Origin: an uncultured Acidimicrobiales bacterium
GTDB lineage: Bacteria; Actinomycetota; Acidimicrobiia; Acidimicrobiales; SZUA-35
Reading direction: 5' to 3'
Assembly (NCBI GenBank): GCA_937922785.1
Contig: CALAJQ010000002.1
Coordinates: forward strand, 1-64,000
Length of the DNA stretch: 64,000 bases
Positions 8,549 to 17,657 of the stretch are shown in pieces. The position numbers and the translations under genes were made by a program. Under the pieces are notes generated by a model that was not told the DNA's origin, searched no databases, and saw only the letters and a program-made list of their open reading frames with translations. How positions within the stretch are numbered: position 1 is the first letter of the stretch; the number at the start of each line of letters is the position of its first letter.

Positions 8549-9748
8549 GTGACGTCGGAGACAACCTCGCTGGCTCAGGATTTGGATCTGCAGCGCATTG
8601 GCGGGCAGAGCGGCTATCTGTGGTCTTCAGGATCGTTCTGCCTGGCTGGAGTGGGTGTCTACCAGCGGATCCCAGTGACGTTGAGCGACCCCTCATCAGT
8701 CGAGCTTGCGGTGCGGCGGTTGGCGGAGTTGTCAAAGCGGGGCGAGCGGCCTCCAATCGCGTTTGCTGGGCTGCCATTCGACCGGGCGGCGGTGGGGGAG
8801 CTAGTGGTCCCTCAGGTTGTGGCCGGCTCTGATGGCGACAGCCGTTGGTTAACAGTTGTAGAAGACTCGCTAGGGCTTGAGGAGGCGAACGAGCTTCTTC
8901 GGGCCAGCGACAAGATCGGCACGGGCCCTTCGCAATACTCGGTTGCCTCGATTCACCAGCCTGAGTTTTGGCGAGACGAGATCGTGGCGAAGGCGATCAA
9001 AGAGATTCAGTCGGGCCGCCTAGACAAAACTGTTTTGGCTCGTGAGCTTGAGATCATTGCCGACTCTGCCTTTGACTACGGCGTGATTCTCGATCGCCTG
9101 CACCACCGGTATAAAACCGCAATTCGATTCAATGTGGAAGGCTTCTTAGGTGCTTCTCCCGAGTTGCTTGTGGCTAGACACGATCAAGTTGTCAGCGCCC
9201 ACCCGTTGGCTGGAACAGCTCCGAGGTTCGACGACCCAGATGAAGATCAGGCCAGTGCTAAAGACCTGGAAGCATCAGTAAAGAACCAGTGGGAACACCG
9301 AATTACCATCAACTGGTTGTTGGAGAACCTTCTGCCGTTCTGCTCTTACGTTGACGCCGACCCCGAACCCCAAATCGTCACCCTCGCCAATGTTCATCAT
9401 TTGGGCACTCGAGTTGAAGGACTTTTGTCGTCGCCGCCAGCCCACGTTCTCGAGCTGGTTGCAGCCTTGCACCCAACTCCAGCGGTTGGCGGCGCACCAC
9501 AAAGGGAAGCCTTGCGGGTCATTGCCGAGCTAGAGCAAGCTGAACGTAATCAATACGCTGGCCCGGTCGGCTGGGTCGACGCAGCTGGCAACGGCGCCTT
9601 TGCCGTTGGCATCCGCTCGGCCACGATTAAGGGCAACACAGCGCGCCTGTTCGCTGGAGTAGGCGTAGTCGCCGACTCCGAACCACAATCGGAACTAGAC
9701 GAAACAGAGTCCAAGTTCCAAACCATGCGCAACGCCCTAACCAAATAG
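8549..9748 (+). CDS. menF: Isochorismate synthase
   Basis: A 399-residue chorismate-binding enzyme starting at GTG 8549. The catalytic core is clear in the second half: KTVLARELEI, then FLGASPELLV, HPLAGTAPR, LHPTPAVGGAPQ and YAGPVGW. These are the conserved blocks of MenF/EntC/PabB. MenF converts chorismate to isochorismate, the first menaquinone-specific step. The LHPTPAVGG block and the K in KTVLARE favour isochorismate synthase over anthranilate or ADC synthase. It stands alone on the plus strand between menE and menB. Confidence 0.92.
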   Translation: MTSETTSLAQDLDLQRIGGQSGYLWSSGSFCLAGVGVYQRIPVTLSDPSSVELAVRRLAELSKRGERPPIAFAGLPFDRAAVGELVVPQVVAGSDGDSRWLTVVEDSLGLEEANELLRASDKIGTGPSQYSVASIHQPEFWRDEIVAKAIKEIQSGRLDKTVLARELEIIADSAFDYGVILDRLHHRYKTAIRFNVEGFLGASPELLVARHDQVVSAHPLAGTAPRFDDPDEDQASAKDLEASVKNQWEHRITINWLLENLLPFCSYVDADPEPQIVTLANVHHLGTRVEGLLSSPPAHVLELVAALHPTPAVGGAPQREALRVIAELEQAERNQYAGPVGWVDAAGNGAFAVGIRSATIKGNTARLFAGVGVVADSEPQSELDETESKFQTMRNALTK

Positions 9749-9787
9749 GGGTCAAGGGCAACGCACCGGGTTGCGAGTACTGCAGAA

Positions 9788-10699
9788 TTAGTAGTGATAG
9801 GGATAGTCGGACCAGTCGGGGTCGCGTTTTTCTAAGAAGGCGTCCCGGCCCTCTTGGGCTTCATCAGTCATGTAGGCAAGGCGGGTCGCCTCACCTGCGA
9901 ATACCTGCTGTCCCATCAGCCCATCGTCGGCCAAGTTGAACGCAAACTTTGCCATTCGCTGGGCTGTCGGGCTTTTGCCGCAAATCTCAGTTGCCCACTG
10001 CAGCGCTTGAGTTTCCAGTTCGGCGTGAGGGTAAACAGCATTGACGGCGCCTTGTTGCATGGCCTCGGTAGCTGAATAGGTCCGGCCTAGGAAAAAGATT
10101 TCGCGTGCCTTCTTCTGGCCAACTTGTTTAGCGAGGTAAGCCGAACCGAAGCCACCATCGAAGGAGGCCACATCGGTGTCGGTTTGTTTGAACTTGGCGT
10201 GTTCTTCGCTGGCGATTGTTAGGTCGCTCACAACATGGAGACTGTGGCCGCCGCCTGCGGCCCAACCAGGAACTACCGAGATAACAACCTTTGGCATTGT
10301 TCGGATAAGCCGCTGCACCTCAAGAATGTGAAGTCGCCCGCTTCGAGCAGGGTCAATTGCTTCAGCCGTCACACCATCACCTTCGGTGTAGCGGTAGCCG
10401 TCCTTGCCTCGAATCCGTTGATCGCCACCAGAACAAAAAGCCCAGCCGCCGTCCTTTTCCGATGGCCCATTGCCGGTCAAAAGCACACAACCGACGTCGG
10501 AGAGCTGCCGAGCATGGTTCAGGGCGGTGTAAAGCTCATCGACAGTGTGTGGACGGAACGCATTTCGCACTTCAGGCCTGTCGAAGGCCACCCTAACTGC
10601 GCCTACGTCTTTAGCCCGGTGGTAGGTGATGTCGGTGAAGTTGAATCCCGGGACTTCGTCCCAGAGGCTCGGATCAAATATTTCAGAGACCTGCGTCAT
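9788..10699 (-). CDS. menB: 1,4-Dihydroxy-2-naphthoyl-CoA synthase
   Basis: A 303-residue crotonase-family enzyme. It opens with the MenB-specific FTDITYHRA, followed by ARVAF-like strand sequence, RPEVRNAFRP, CSGGDQRIRG, VVPGWAAGGGHSL (oxyanion hole) and TDVASFDGGFGSAYLA. The bicarbonate-independent/dependent class can be judged at the DVASFDGG segment, where Asp is present, as in many actinobacterial MenB. The C-terminal DWSDYPYHY is typical. It closes the o-succinylbenzoyl-CoA ring in menaquinone synthesis. It follows menD by 3 bp in the same operon. Confidence 0.95.
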   Translation of the reverse strand: MTQVSEIFDPSLWDEVPGFNFTDITYHRAKDVGAVRVAFDRPEVRNAFRPHTVDELYTALNHARQLSDVGCVLLTGNGPSEKDGGWAFCSGGDQRIRGKDGYRYTEGDGVTAEAIDPARSGRLHILEVQRLIRTMPKVVISVVPGWAAGGGHSLHVVSDLTIASEEHAKFKQTDTDVASFDGGFGSAYLAKQVGQKKAREIFFLGRTYSATEAMQQGAVNAVYPHAELETQALQWATEICGKSPTAQRMAKFAFNLADDGLMGQQVFAGEATRLAYMTDEAQEGRDAFLEKRDPDWSDYPYHY

Positions 10700-10702
10700 G
10701 GC

Positions 10703-12373
10703 TCAGAATCTACTAGCGGTTACGGCATCGGCGATAGCTGTGTTCAGCTGCTCGTGAACCTCCACGTTTGAGCGCCGCTCAGTCCGAGCGATCACAACCT
10801 GAACACCACTTGGTTGGCTGATAGCCGAACCCCGGTCGACCCAGTCAACCGCAGAGATTCCGTGGGCCGCCGCCAGCGCTGCAATGTTTGTGCCGTGCGG
10901 GGTGCCAAACAGCTTTTCGTATCTGTCGGTCGCCAAGAGTTCGGCTTGGGACAGGAACGAGAAGATTCCGCCGCCGTCGTTGTCGATCACAACGATGGTC
11001 AGATCGAGGCGTCGGTTGCCCAAGGCGATCAGCGCGTTCGTGTCGTGGAGGAAAGCAACGTCACCGATCACCATCGTCGTTGGCTTACCTGTCAGAGCGA
11101 TCCCAATAGCGGTCGAAGTTACCCCGTCGATCCCGTTGGCGCCGCGGTTAGCGAACGTCTCGACGTCTGCTCTGCCGGGCGCAAACCACTCAAGGTCCCT
11201 AACTGGCATAGAGGATGACACCACAATGGCACCCCCGTCGGGCACCTCGGTCGCAACTGTTCGCAGAACCCCAGGCTCGGTCACAGTCAGCTGCTCGAGC
11301 TGACCTGTGATGGCTTGTTCGGCGGTGGCGTCCGCATCTAGCCAAATCGAAAGATCATCCATCGGCGAAGGCTGGGCCAAGTCGATTAGCTGGCCGGCTA
11401 GGCCTCGTTCAGGCACCGCTACGGTGGCCGAATTGTGGGGGTCTATCCAGCGGCCAGGGGGCATGGCGGCCACAACTGGCACCCCGGATCCAAGCCACAA
11501 TCCGATGACTTTGGACGAAAGTGGCTCGCCGATAACTAAGGCAACCTCAAAGTCGTCGGTGAACCCTGGAATTCGAAACAGAGAGTCGCCGTGCTGCACG
11601 GACTCGCCGGGCAGGCGGCATCCCGAGCGGTGATCGGCCACAAGCGGCCAGCGAAGATGGCGAGCCAGCTGGATGACGTCTGTTGGCTCACTCACACCTC
11701 GGCCAGCGATGATTACACCACGCTTACCCGACACCGCTTCTACCACCGCTGAGATGCCATCGTCTCGATCTTCAGCGCCTGGCCAGCTTCGGGCTTCGAG
11801 GAACCCAAGAGTTTCCGGCAGCGGTTCAGGCTGACCTACAAGCGGTTCTTCGAAGCTCAGATTTAGCTGGGCCGGTCCGGGAGCCGAAGGTCCGCCCAGA
11901 CACGCAAGCCACGCTTCTCGGGCAATGCCTCGCCAGGAATCTGACGCCCCCGAATCTGGCACGCCCGGTTCGATGAATGCCCTCACAGAGCTTCCGTATA
12001 GATTCTGTTGTTTGATGGTTTGGGGAGCGCCAATTCCCCAAAGCCTCGGAGGCCTGTCGGCGGTGGCAACAAGGATCGGCACAGCCGAAGCATCGGCCTC
12101 GGCGACAGCACCGTGGAAGTGAGTTGCCGCGGTCCCCGAAGTGCACAACAAAACTGCGGGCAGTGTTGTAGCTAGACCATGGCCCAGAGCTGCAAATGAC
12201 GCGCTCCTTTCGTCGTGGAACACCTCTACCGAGAGTTCGGGCCGGTCACAAAGAGCGATGGCCAGTGGTGTTGAACGAGATCCAGGAGCCACAAAGGCCG
12301 CTCTCAACCCCAGTAATATCCATTCGTCAACCAGGGTGGCGCAAAAGGTGGCGTTGTCGGTTGCTATTCCCAC
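10703..12373 (-). CDS. menD: SEPHCHC synthase
   Basis: A 556-residue thiamine-diphosphate enzyme starting at GTG 12373. The N-terminal PYR domain contains VAPGSRSTPLA and HDERSASFAALG with the catalytic Glu region. The C-terminal PP domain contains GDVAFLHDTNAL (GDxxFxHD) and NDGGGIF, the ThDP/Mg motif characteristic of MenD. MenD joins isochorismate and 2-oxoglutarate. It is co-transcribed with menB and diverges from menH, 49 bp apart. Length matches the family. Confidence 0.95.
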   Translation of the reverse strand: MGIATDNATFCATLVDEWILLGLRAAFVAPGSRSTPLAIALCDRPELSVEVFHDERSASFAALGHGLATTLPAVLLCTSGTAATHFHGAVAEADASAVPILVATADRPPRLWGIGAPQTIKQQNLYGSSVRAFIEPGVPDSGASDSWRGIAREAWLACLGGPSAPGPAQLNLSFEEPLVGQPEPLPETLGFLEARSWPGAEDRDDGISAVVEAVSGKRGVIIAGRGVSEPTDVIQLARHLRWPLVADHRSGCRLPGESVQHGDSLFRIPGFTDDFEVALVIGEPLSSKVIGLWLGSGVPVVAAMPPGRWIDPHNSATVAVPERGLAGQLIDLAQPSPMDDLSIWLDADATAEQAITGQLEQLTVTEPGVLRTVATEVPDGGAIVVSSSMPVRDLEWFAPGRADVETFANRGANGIDGVTSTAIGIALTGKPTTMVIGDVAFLHDTNALIALGNRRLDLTIVVIDNDGGGIFSFLSQAELLATDRYEKLFGTPHGTNIAALAAAHGISAVDWVDRGSAISQPSGVQVVIARTERRSNVEVHEQLNTAIADAVTASRF

Positions 12374-12422
12374 TTTGGCAAGAGAACCACACTTGAGCCT
12401 CGCGACGGGGCATCCTGTGGGG

Positions 12423-13184
12423 ATGACTTTGCATTCTCATACCATCGGCGCGGGTCCGCGTGTGGTCCTAGTGCACGGCTTTACCCAGAACTCCAACTGC
12501 TGGGGGCCATTCGCTGAGAAGCTAGCCGAGCAGTTCGAGGTTGTGCTGGTGGATGCCCCGGGTCATGGCAAATCGGGCCATGACACTGCAGATCATTGGG
12601 AGGCGGGTCGTTTGCTTTTGGAAGTGGGCGGAGCGGCTACCTATGTGGGCTATTCGATGGGTGGTCGCATTGCCTTGCACGCCGCGCTGCAATCCCCAGA
12701 GTTGGTGAACGGGCTGACTCTGATCGGTGCGCACCCAGGGATGAGATCAGACTATGACCGTTCTGAACGGCGTCGCAGTGATGAGGCCCTGGCCAGTGAG
12801 CTTGAAAGTGGCGGCCTTGAAAAATTCATCGACCGTTGGCTGGAGAATCCTCTGTTTGAACAATTAGACGAGACCAACAACTTCCGGAGCGAACGCCTAG
12901 CCAACAGGCTGGAGGGTTTGATCGGTTCGATCATCAATGTTGGGACTGGGTCACAGCAACCTCTTTGGGACCAGTTGGATCGACTGCGCATGCCAATCTT
13001 CTTGCTTGCTGGCGAGTCGGACCACAAGTTCGTGAAGCTCGGCCTCCAGACTCTTGATGTACTAGGTCCAACCGCAACACTTTCTATCGAGCCAGGGCTG
13101 GGTCACTCGGTTCACTTGGAGAAGCCTCAGCGGGTCGCAGCTGCGGTCGCAAGCTTTATTGAGAGCGAAGTCTTAGACCTTTAG
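12423..13184 (+). CDS. menH: SHCHC synthase (alpha/beta hydrolase MenH)
   Basis: A 253-residue alpha/beta-hydrolase from ATG 12423. It has LVHGFTQN, the nucleophile elbow GYSMGGRIAL with Ser, LAGESDHKF for Asp, and GLGHSVHLE for His. The GYSMGGR elbow and TLIGAHPGM stretch are those of MenH, which removes pyruvate from SEPHCHC. Context (divergent menD upstream, convergent menC downstream) supports this strongly. Its 3' end overlaps menC's 3' end by 29 bp on the opposite strand. Confidence 0.9.
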   Translation: MTLHSHTIGAGPRVVLVHGFTQNSNCWGPFAEKLAEQFEVVLVDAPGHGKSGHDTADHWEAGRLLLEVGGAATYVGYSMGGRIALHAALQSPELVNGLTLIGAHPGMRSDYDRSERRRSDEALASELESGGLEKFIDRWLENPLFEQLDETNNFRSERLANRLEGLIGSIINVGTGSQQPLWDQLDRLRMPIFLLAGESDHKFVKLGLQTLDVLGPTATLSIEPGLGHSVHLEKPQRVAAAVASFIESEVLDL

Positions 13185-14205
13185 CCAAAGTGAGTCGATC
13201 AAGAAGCTCAGTGTCAGGAAGCGGCGCGACGCCGGGCTCGGTTGGTGTTGTGACATAACCTCCAACCATTTCAAGATCGGGCCACGGATCTTCCTTTAGC
13301 CAGCGTCTTGCCGGAGAAAGGTCGCCGGTCAGCCCAAAGTTCTCGCCAGCGGCCAGTGCCGCAAGATAGTGACGGCCGAGGCCGCTTTCGAGCATCCCGC
13401 CAGCAGATATCAACCAACCCATTTGGGTGGCTTCCTTAATGAGCTGTGCCGTCGCCGCGAGACCACCGACTGGGCCCGGCTTGATAACCAGACCGTCATA
13501 GAAACCTCGCGCCGCAAGGTCGATTGGCGTGCGGATTGCCTCGTCAGCCATTACGGGAATTCCCACAAGTTCTTTCAGCCGAAGGGTGAGATTTTTTGAG
13601 TCGTTGGAGAAGGGCTGTTCGATGGCGCTGATATCAAGATCGCTGAGGGCGGCTAAATCCTCTAGATCGCCCTCATCCAGGGACCCGTTGGCATCGAGCT
13701 GGATTTCTAAGCCTGCGAATTGGTCACGAAGAGCCGTAGCCCGATCGAGGATCTGGCCAGAGCCGATCTTTAGTTTGATGCGCAAGTAACCCTGGCCAAC
13801 CAGAGCCTCAACCTTGAACAACGTTTCGCTTACGGTTCCTAGTCCGACCGTTGCGCCGGCTCGAATCTTGGATCTAGTGGCACCCATGTGGTCGGCCAGC
13901 GAAATTGAGTCAGCTCGCAACCTCAGGTCGAGGTCTGCCATCTCTAGTCCGGCGAAGGCCATCGGATGGCTGGTGGCTGAGACGGGCATTCCACTGGTCA
14001 GTATTCCGAATGCTCCGCGGGCCCATTCGGGCGTGTAGCCACGAGAGTTCAAAGCACTGCACTCACCCCATCCGACATTGCCGGCTGCGTCGGTCGCCTT
14101 GATGAAGACAAGTTCGCGATCAACAGAAGGGGCATTATCTATTGATGTGGCAAGGCGATCGCGGGTTGGCAGCGATACCAGCAAGACCTCATATCTCTCG
14201 GACAT
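13156..14205 (-). CDS. menC: o-Succinylbenzoate synthase
   Basis: A 349-residue enolase-superfamily protein. Motifs: GWGECSALN near the N-terminus, LRIKLKIG with the catalytic KxK lysines, the metal ligands QLDANGSL (Asp), IEQPF (Glu) and ADEAI (Asp), and LVIKPGPVGG with the second catalytic lysine. MenC dehydrates SHCHC to o-succinylbenzoate. It completes the o-succinylbenzoate half of the pathway encoded here. menA, menG and a DHNA-CoA thioesterase are not in the window. Confidence 0.93.
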   Translation of the reverse strand: MSERYEVLLVSLPTRDRLATSIDNAPSVDRELVFIKATDAAGNVGWGECSALNSRGYTPEWARGAFGILTSGMPVSATSHPMAFAGLEMADLDLRLRADSISLADHMGATRSKIRAGATVGLGTVSETLFKVEALVGQGYLRIKLKIGSGQILDRATALRDQFAGLEIQLDANGSLDEGDLEDLAALSDLDISAIEQPFSNDSKNLTLRLKELVGIPVMADEAIRTPIDLAARGFYDGLVIKPGPVGGLAATAQLIKEATQMGWLISAGGMLESGLGRHYLAALAAGENFGLTGDLSPARRWLKEDPWPDLEMVGGYVTTPTEPGVAPLPDTELLDRLTLAKGLRLRSQ

Positions 14206-14223
14206 GACTTCAAACTAGGTTCG

Positions 14224-14817
14224 TTAGGCAGAAGATGCTGCGTCGGCCTGGGCCAACGCGTCAAGCGTGGCCATTGCCCGAAGAACCTTGCGGCGTTCGA
14301 GCCTTTTCTTCCGCTCCAGACCAATGACGGTGGCGAAGAACCAGATTCCGCCAAAAACCGCAATAGGTCCCCAGAACTCGGTGCTCCAGCGTTCTTGCAA
14401 TTCATACCCAAGGGCGTGGCCGAACGCGAAACCGGCCGCGATTGTGGTGGCCACCTGAACCTTGGGGTTGTATTTGATAAATCCCAGCGCCTCGGCGCAG
14501 TAGGCCACAGTTGCCGGAATGCTAAGGATCCAGATCGGCGCAGGGTCGATTTCGGTCGGCCAGAAGGTGAAGCCTTTGATTGCAAACAGAGCAGCAGTCA
14601 GAAAACCGATTGGGTACAAGGCTGCACACCGACGACACACGTGACGGCTACCGACTTTCACACAGCGTTCCCCGTAGTGTTCGGGCCAGTGGTGCGCCAA
14701 CCACATGTTCTTGCGTCCAAGAAGCCGGTTTTCCTCCGCGGCAATGGAGGCCAGTTTCGCCTCAAACATTTTCATTGCGACCGGATTGGTAGCTGGCTCC
14801 GGGTTCTCAGAACTCAT
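14224..14817 (-). CDS. Membrane protein with Cys-rich CRRC motif (DUF2085-like)
   Basis: A 197-residue protein from ATG 14817. A cytoplasmic N-terminal segment precedes HHWPEHYGERCVKVGSRHVCRRCAALY (read as separate blocks ERC, HVCRRC), resembling the Cys pair of DUF2085 proteins. Four hydrophobic segments follow (about residues 76-90, 97-115, 125-145, 155-175), then a basic coiled tail (LERKKRLERRK). It may bind a metal through the cysteines. Bases just upstream of its start resemble those at 3237-3260. Family assignment is tentative. Confidence 0.55.
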   Translation of the reverse strand: MSSENPEPATNPVAMKMFEAKLASIAAEENRLLGRKNMWLAHHWPEHYGERCVKVGSRHVCRRCAALYPIGFLTAALFAIKGFTFWPTEIDPAPIWILSIPATVAYCAEALGFIKYNPKVQVATTIAAGFAFGHALGYELQERWSTEFWGPIAVFGGIWFFATVIGLERKKRLERRKVLRAMATLDALAQADAASSA

Positions 14818-14897
14818 ATATAGGTCTATCGGCCCACGCGTTTGAGACTTAAGGCAGCGCCAAAGACTTATTCGGGCCGTCGGACTAGGGTCGTTTT

Positions 14898-15440
14898 GTG
14901 GAGGATTTGGTGATTCGCATTGCCAACAAGTCTGATGGCATGGCCATCGGGCGCGTCCACGTTGAGTCTTGGCAATCCACTTATTCACACATCGTTCCCC
15001 AGAGCTACCTTGACGCTTTGGATCCCGAAGTCAGGGGTGCCAACTGGCGTGATGCAATTGAGGGGAACCCGAGTCCAACCGGGTTTCGCAGATTGGCCGC
15101 AGAAGTTTCAGGCGTTGTGGTCGGTTTCGCTTTGGTCGCACCAGCCAGAGCGACAGAGGCCGAACCTGACCCTCCGCCTGAGATGGGTGAGGTCGTCCTT
15201 ATCTACACCGTGGAGGCCGTTTGGGGAACCGGGGTTGGTTCCAAGCTGATGGCCAAGTGCGTGGAGTCGCTCCTAGATCTGGGATTCGTCGAGGCGATCC
15301 TTTGGGTAGCAACCGAAAACGCTCGTGCTCGTCGTTTCTATGAACGTGAAGGCTGGCAGCTAACGGGTCTAACTCGGGTGGAAGAACTAGACGGAAACCG
15401 AATCCCCGAATCGCAGTATCAAATCGTCCTGGGTCGCTGA
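14898..15440 (+). CDS. GNAT family N-acetyltransferase
   Basis: A 180-residue acetyltransferase from GTG 14898. It begins IRIANKSDGMAIGRVHVESWQSTY, a typical GNAT N-terminus, and has the acetyl-CoA motif A region (EAVWGTGVGSKLMAKCVE, with the Q/RxxGxG/A pattern as WGTGVGSKL) and the motif B stretch ATENARARRFYEREGW. Acceptor unknown. It converges with the EamA gene, 4 bp apart. Confidence 0.85.
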   Translation: MEDLVIRIANKSDGMAIGRVHVESWQSTYSHIVPQSYLDALDPEVRGANWRDAIEGNPSPTGFRRLAAEVSGVVVGFALVAPARATEAEPDPPPEMGEVVLIYTVEAVWGTGVGSKLMAKCVESLLDLGFVEAILWVATENARARRFYEREGWQLTGLTRVEELDGNRIPESQYQIVLGR

Positions 15441-15444
15441 AGCC

Positions 15445-16353
15445 CTAGATCTGAGCGTGAGACAGGTGCTTGAGCCTCAGCATTAGGCCGAGTGACACCA
15501 GCACTGTGGCCATGCCGAGAACTTGTAGAAGGTTTACCGATTCTCCGTCCAGCACCAAGGCTGCGACCGCTACCGAAACCACTGGGCTGATCAACGTCAA
15601 TTCCGAAACGGCAATGATTGGCACCCGAGGATGAGCCCAATTTAGAAGCAGATGGCCCGTACCAGGGATGGCAACCATCAAGGGAACCCACCACCACTTG
15701 CCGGGTCCCGGATCGAGCGTGCGGCTGAATATTAGAGTGACTGGCAAGACAACTACTGAGCTCATGATTAGCGATAGGCCCTGGTATTCCAGTGCCCCCA
15801 GTTTCTGACGAGCCTGTTTTGAGAACACAAAGTAGAGCGTCCACATCACCAGGGTGGCGAAGGCCAAGAGGTCGCCCTCGATGCTTCGCGAAGGCGAGTC
15901 TGCCGAGGCGAACAACATTAACGCAATGCCGCCAAGCGCAATGACTGCAAACACCCATTCTCCAAGTGTTGCTGTCTCGCCGAACCGTTTGGAGAAGAAC
16001 GCCAGAACCAGAACCGGTTGGAGGGCCAGAATCATTGTTGTATTCGCAACGCTGGTTAGCTGTATCGCAGAGAAGAACAGGACAATTTGGATCCCGAAGG
16101 TCAGCCCACCGGGAGCCGCAACCTTGAATTTCTCCATCGACAGTCGGCCACCGGCCAACAGCAGGGCTGCTGTGTAAACAACCGCCGCACCCCAAAGACG
16201 GTGGAATCCAAGTACTGGACCTTCAATGTCGGCCGCCTTCGCTACCACGCTGCCAATGCCCATCAAGACAACAGCCATCGTGACTGAGCTAAGACCTAGC
16301 CGTTCCTCTGACGCCGCAGGAACGGTGGGCGCGTCAGGGGAGGGGACATCCAC
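15445..16353 (-). CDS. EamA/DMT-family transporter
   Basis: A 302-residue membrane protein with about ten hydrophobic helices in two repeats, as in the drug/metabolite transporter superfamily: AVVLMGIGSVVAKAADIEGP, FHRLWGAAVVY, and later SPVVSVAVAALVLDGES and GMATVLVSLGLML. The first half ends at LFASADSP and the second EamA repeat begins at DLLAFATLVMW. Substrate cannot be predicted. Confidence 0.88.
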   Translation of the reverse strand: MDVPSPDAPTVPAASEERLGLSSVTMAVVLMGIGSVVAKAADIEGPVLGFHRLWGAAVVYTAALLLAGGRLSMEKFKVAAPGGLTFGIQIVLFFSAIQLTSVANTTMILALQPVLVLAFFSKRFGETATLGEWVFAVIALGGIALMLFASADSPSRSIEGDLLAFATLVMWTLYFVFSKQARQKLGALEYQGLSLIMSSVVVLPVTLIFSRTLDPGPGKWWWVPLMVAIPGTGHLLLNWAHPRVPIIAVSELTLISPVVSVAVAALVLDGESVNLLQVLGMATVLVSLGLMLRLKHLSHAQI

Positions 16354-16444
16354 CGGGCCACGCTAGCTGGGCGGCCAGCTAGACTTGACCTCTTGTGTCA
16401 AAGCGCGCCACAGTTCCTTTAGATACCTTCCCAGGAGAACAGAT

Positions 16445-17653
16445 ATGCCAGAAGCAGTAATAGTCTCAACCGCTCGTAGCCCAATTGGTCGTGCCTTCAA
16501 GGGCAGCCTCAAGGACGAGCGACCAGACGACATCAGCAGTCAGATCATTAAGGCTGTTCTAGACAAGGTTCCAGAACTACCCACCGATGAAGTCGAAGAC
16601 CTAATCGTGGGCACCGGCAACCCCGCTGGCCAGCAGGGATACAACCTTGGGCGGGTCTTGGCAGTCATGTCAGGTCTTGACAACGTGCCCGGCGTAACAG
16701 TCAACCGGTACTGCTCATCGTCACTTCAGACGATCCGAATGGCAGCGCACGCAATCAAGGCTGGCGAGGGTGACGCCTTCATCGCAGCTGGCACTGAATT
16801 CGTTTCCAGCTATGGAGCCGGATCAGCAGACTCAGGCGGCAACTTCAATCCCGCATTCGGTGATGCCATGGCGCGAAGCGCAGCCCGTAGCGAGGGTGGC
16901 GCGGAATCATGGACTGCCCCCGATGGTCTGCCAGACATCTACATCGCAATGGGTCAGACCGCAGAGAATGTTGCACAGCAAGAAGGCGTAACTCGTGAGG
17001 AGCAGGATGCTTGGGGCGTCAGCTCCCAGAACCGGGCTGAGGCCGCAATCGAACGTGGCTTCTATGAGATGGACATCACTCCGGTAACTCTGTCTGACGG
17101 AACTGTTCTTTCCAAGGATGACGGCCCTCGCGCTGGAACAACTCTTGAGGGCGTTGCCGGCCTCAACCCAGTGTTCCGCCCCGACGGAACCGTTACCGCT
17201 GGCAACGCTTGTGGCCTTAATGACGGCGCGGCAGCGGTTGTTGTAATGAGCGACACACGAGCAGCCGAGCTTGGGATCAAGCCGCTTGCCCGCATCATCA
17301 GCTCGGGCGTGACCGGTCTAAACCCTGAGATCATGGGTCTTGGTCCAATTGAAGCGTGTCGCCAAGCGATGCGCCGCGCTGGCATGACCATTGATGACAT
17401 TGATCTTGTTGAGATCAACGAAGCGTTTGCCGCTCAGGTTCTTCCTTCAGCCAAGCACCTTGGAATCTCCCATGACAAGCTCAACATCAACGGTGGCGGC
17501 ATCGCCCTAGGTCACCCTTTTGGTCAGACCGGTGCCCGCATCATGACCACCTTGATCAACAACCTGACTGAGTCCGACAAGACCATCGGCATGGAGACTA
17601 TGTGTGTTGGTGGCGGCCAGGGTATGTCAATGATTGTCGAGCGTCTTAAGTAG
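16445..17653 (+). CDS. Acetyl-CoA C-acyltransferase (thiolase)
   Basis: A 402-residue thiolase starting at ATG 16445, with AGGAGA ribosome site about 9 bases upstream. The nucleophilic Cys is Cys90 in NRYCSSSLQ. The substrate His lies in NEAFAAQVL, the catalytic His in GGGIALGHPFGQTGAR, and the second Cys in CVGGGQGM. It degrades or forms 3-ketoacyl-CoA. The NEAFA (not NEAFAVV) and long loop KDDGPRAGTT do not separate beta-oxidation from acetoacetyl-CoA synthesis. No fadB-like partner is adjacent. Confidence 0.93.
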   Translation: MPEAVIVSTARSPIGRAFKGSLKDERPDDISSQIIKAVLDKVPELPTDEVEDLIVGTGNPAGQQGYNLGRVLAVMSGLDNVPGVTVNRYCSSSLQTIRMAAHAIKAGEGDAFIAAGTEFVSSYGAGSADSGGNFNPAFGDAMARSAARSEGGAESWTAPDGLPDIYIAMGQTAENVAQQEGVTREEQDAWGVSSQNRAEAAIERGFYEMDITPVTLSDGTVLSKDDGPRAGTTLEGVAGLNPVFRPDGTVTAGNACGLNDGAAAVVVMSDTRAAELGIKPLARIISSGVTGLNPEIMGLGPIEACRQAMRRAGMTIDDIDLVEINEAFAAQVLPSAKHLGISHDKLNINGGGIALGHPFGQTGARIMTTLINNLTESDKTIGMETMCVGGGQGMSMIVERLK

Positions 17654-17657
17654 GACG

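Noticed and set aside
9759-9776. GCAAC/GTTGC hairpin between menF and menB
   Set aside because: Only a 5-bp stem without a T-run; too weak to call as a terminator.
15419-16195. 258-codon minus-strand frame inside the EamA gene
   Set aside because: Low-quality composition (many Cys, Gly, Arg) and no motif; it is a shifted frame of the transporter.
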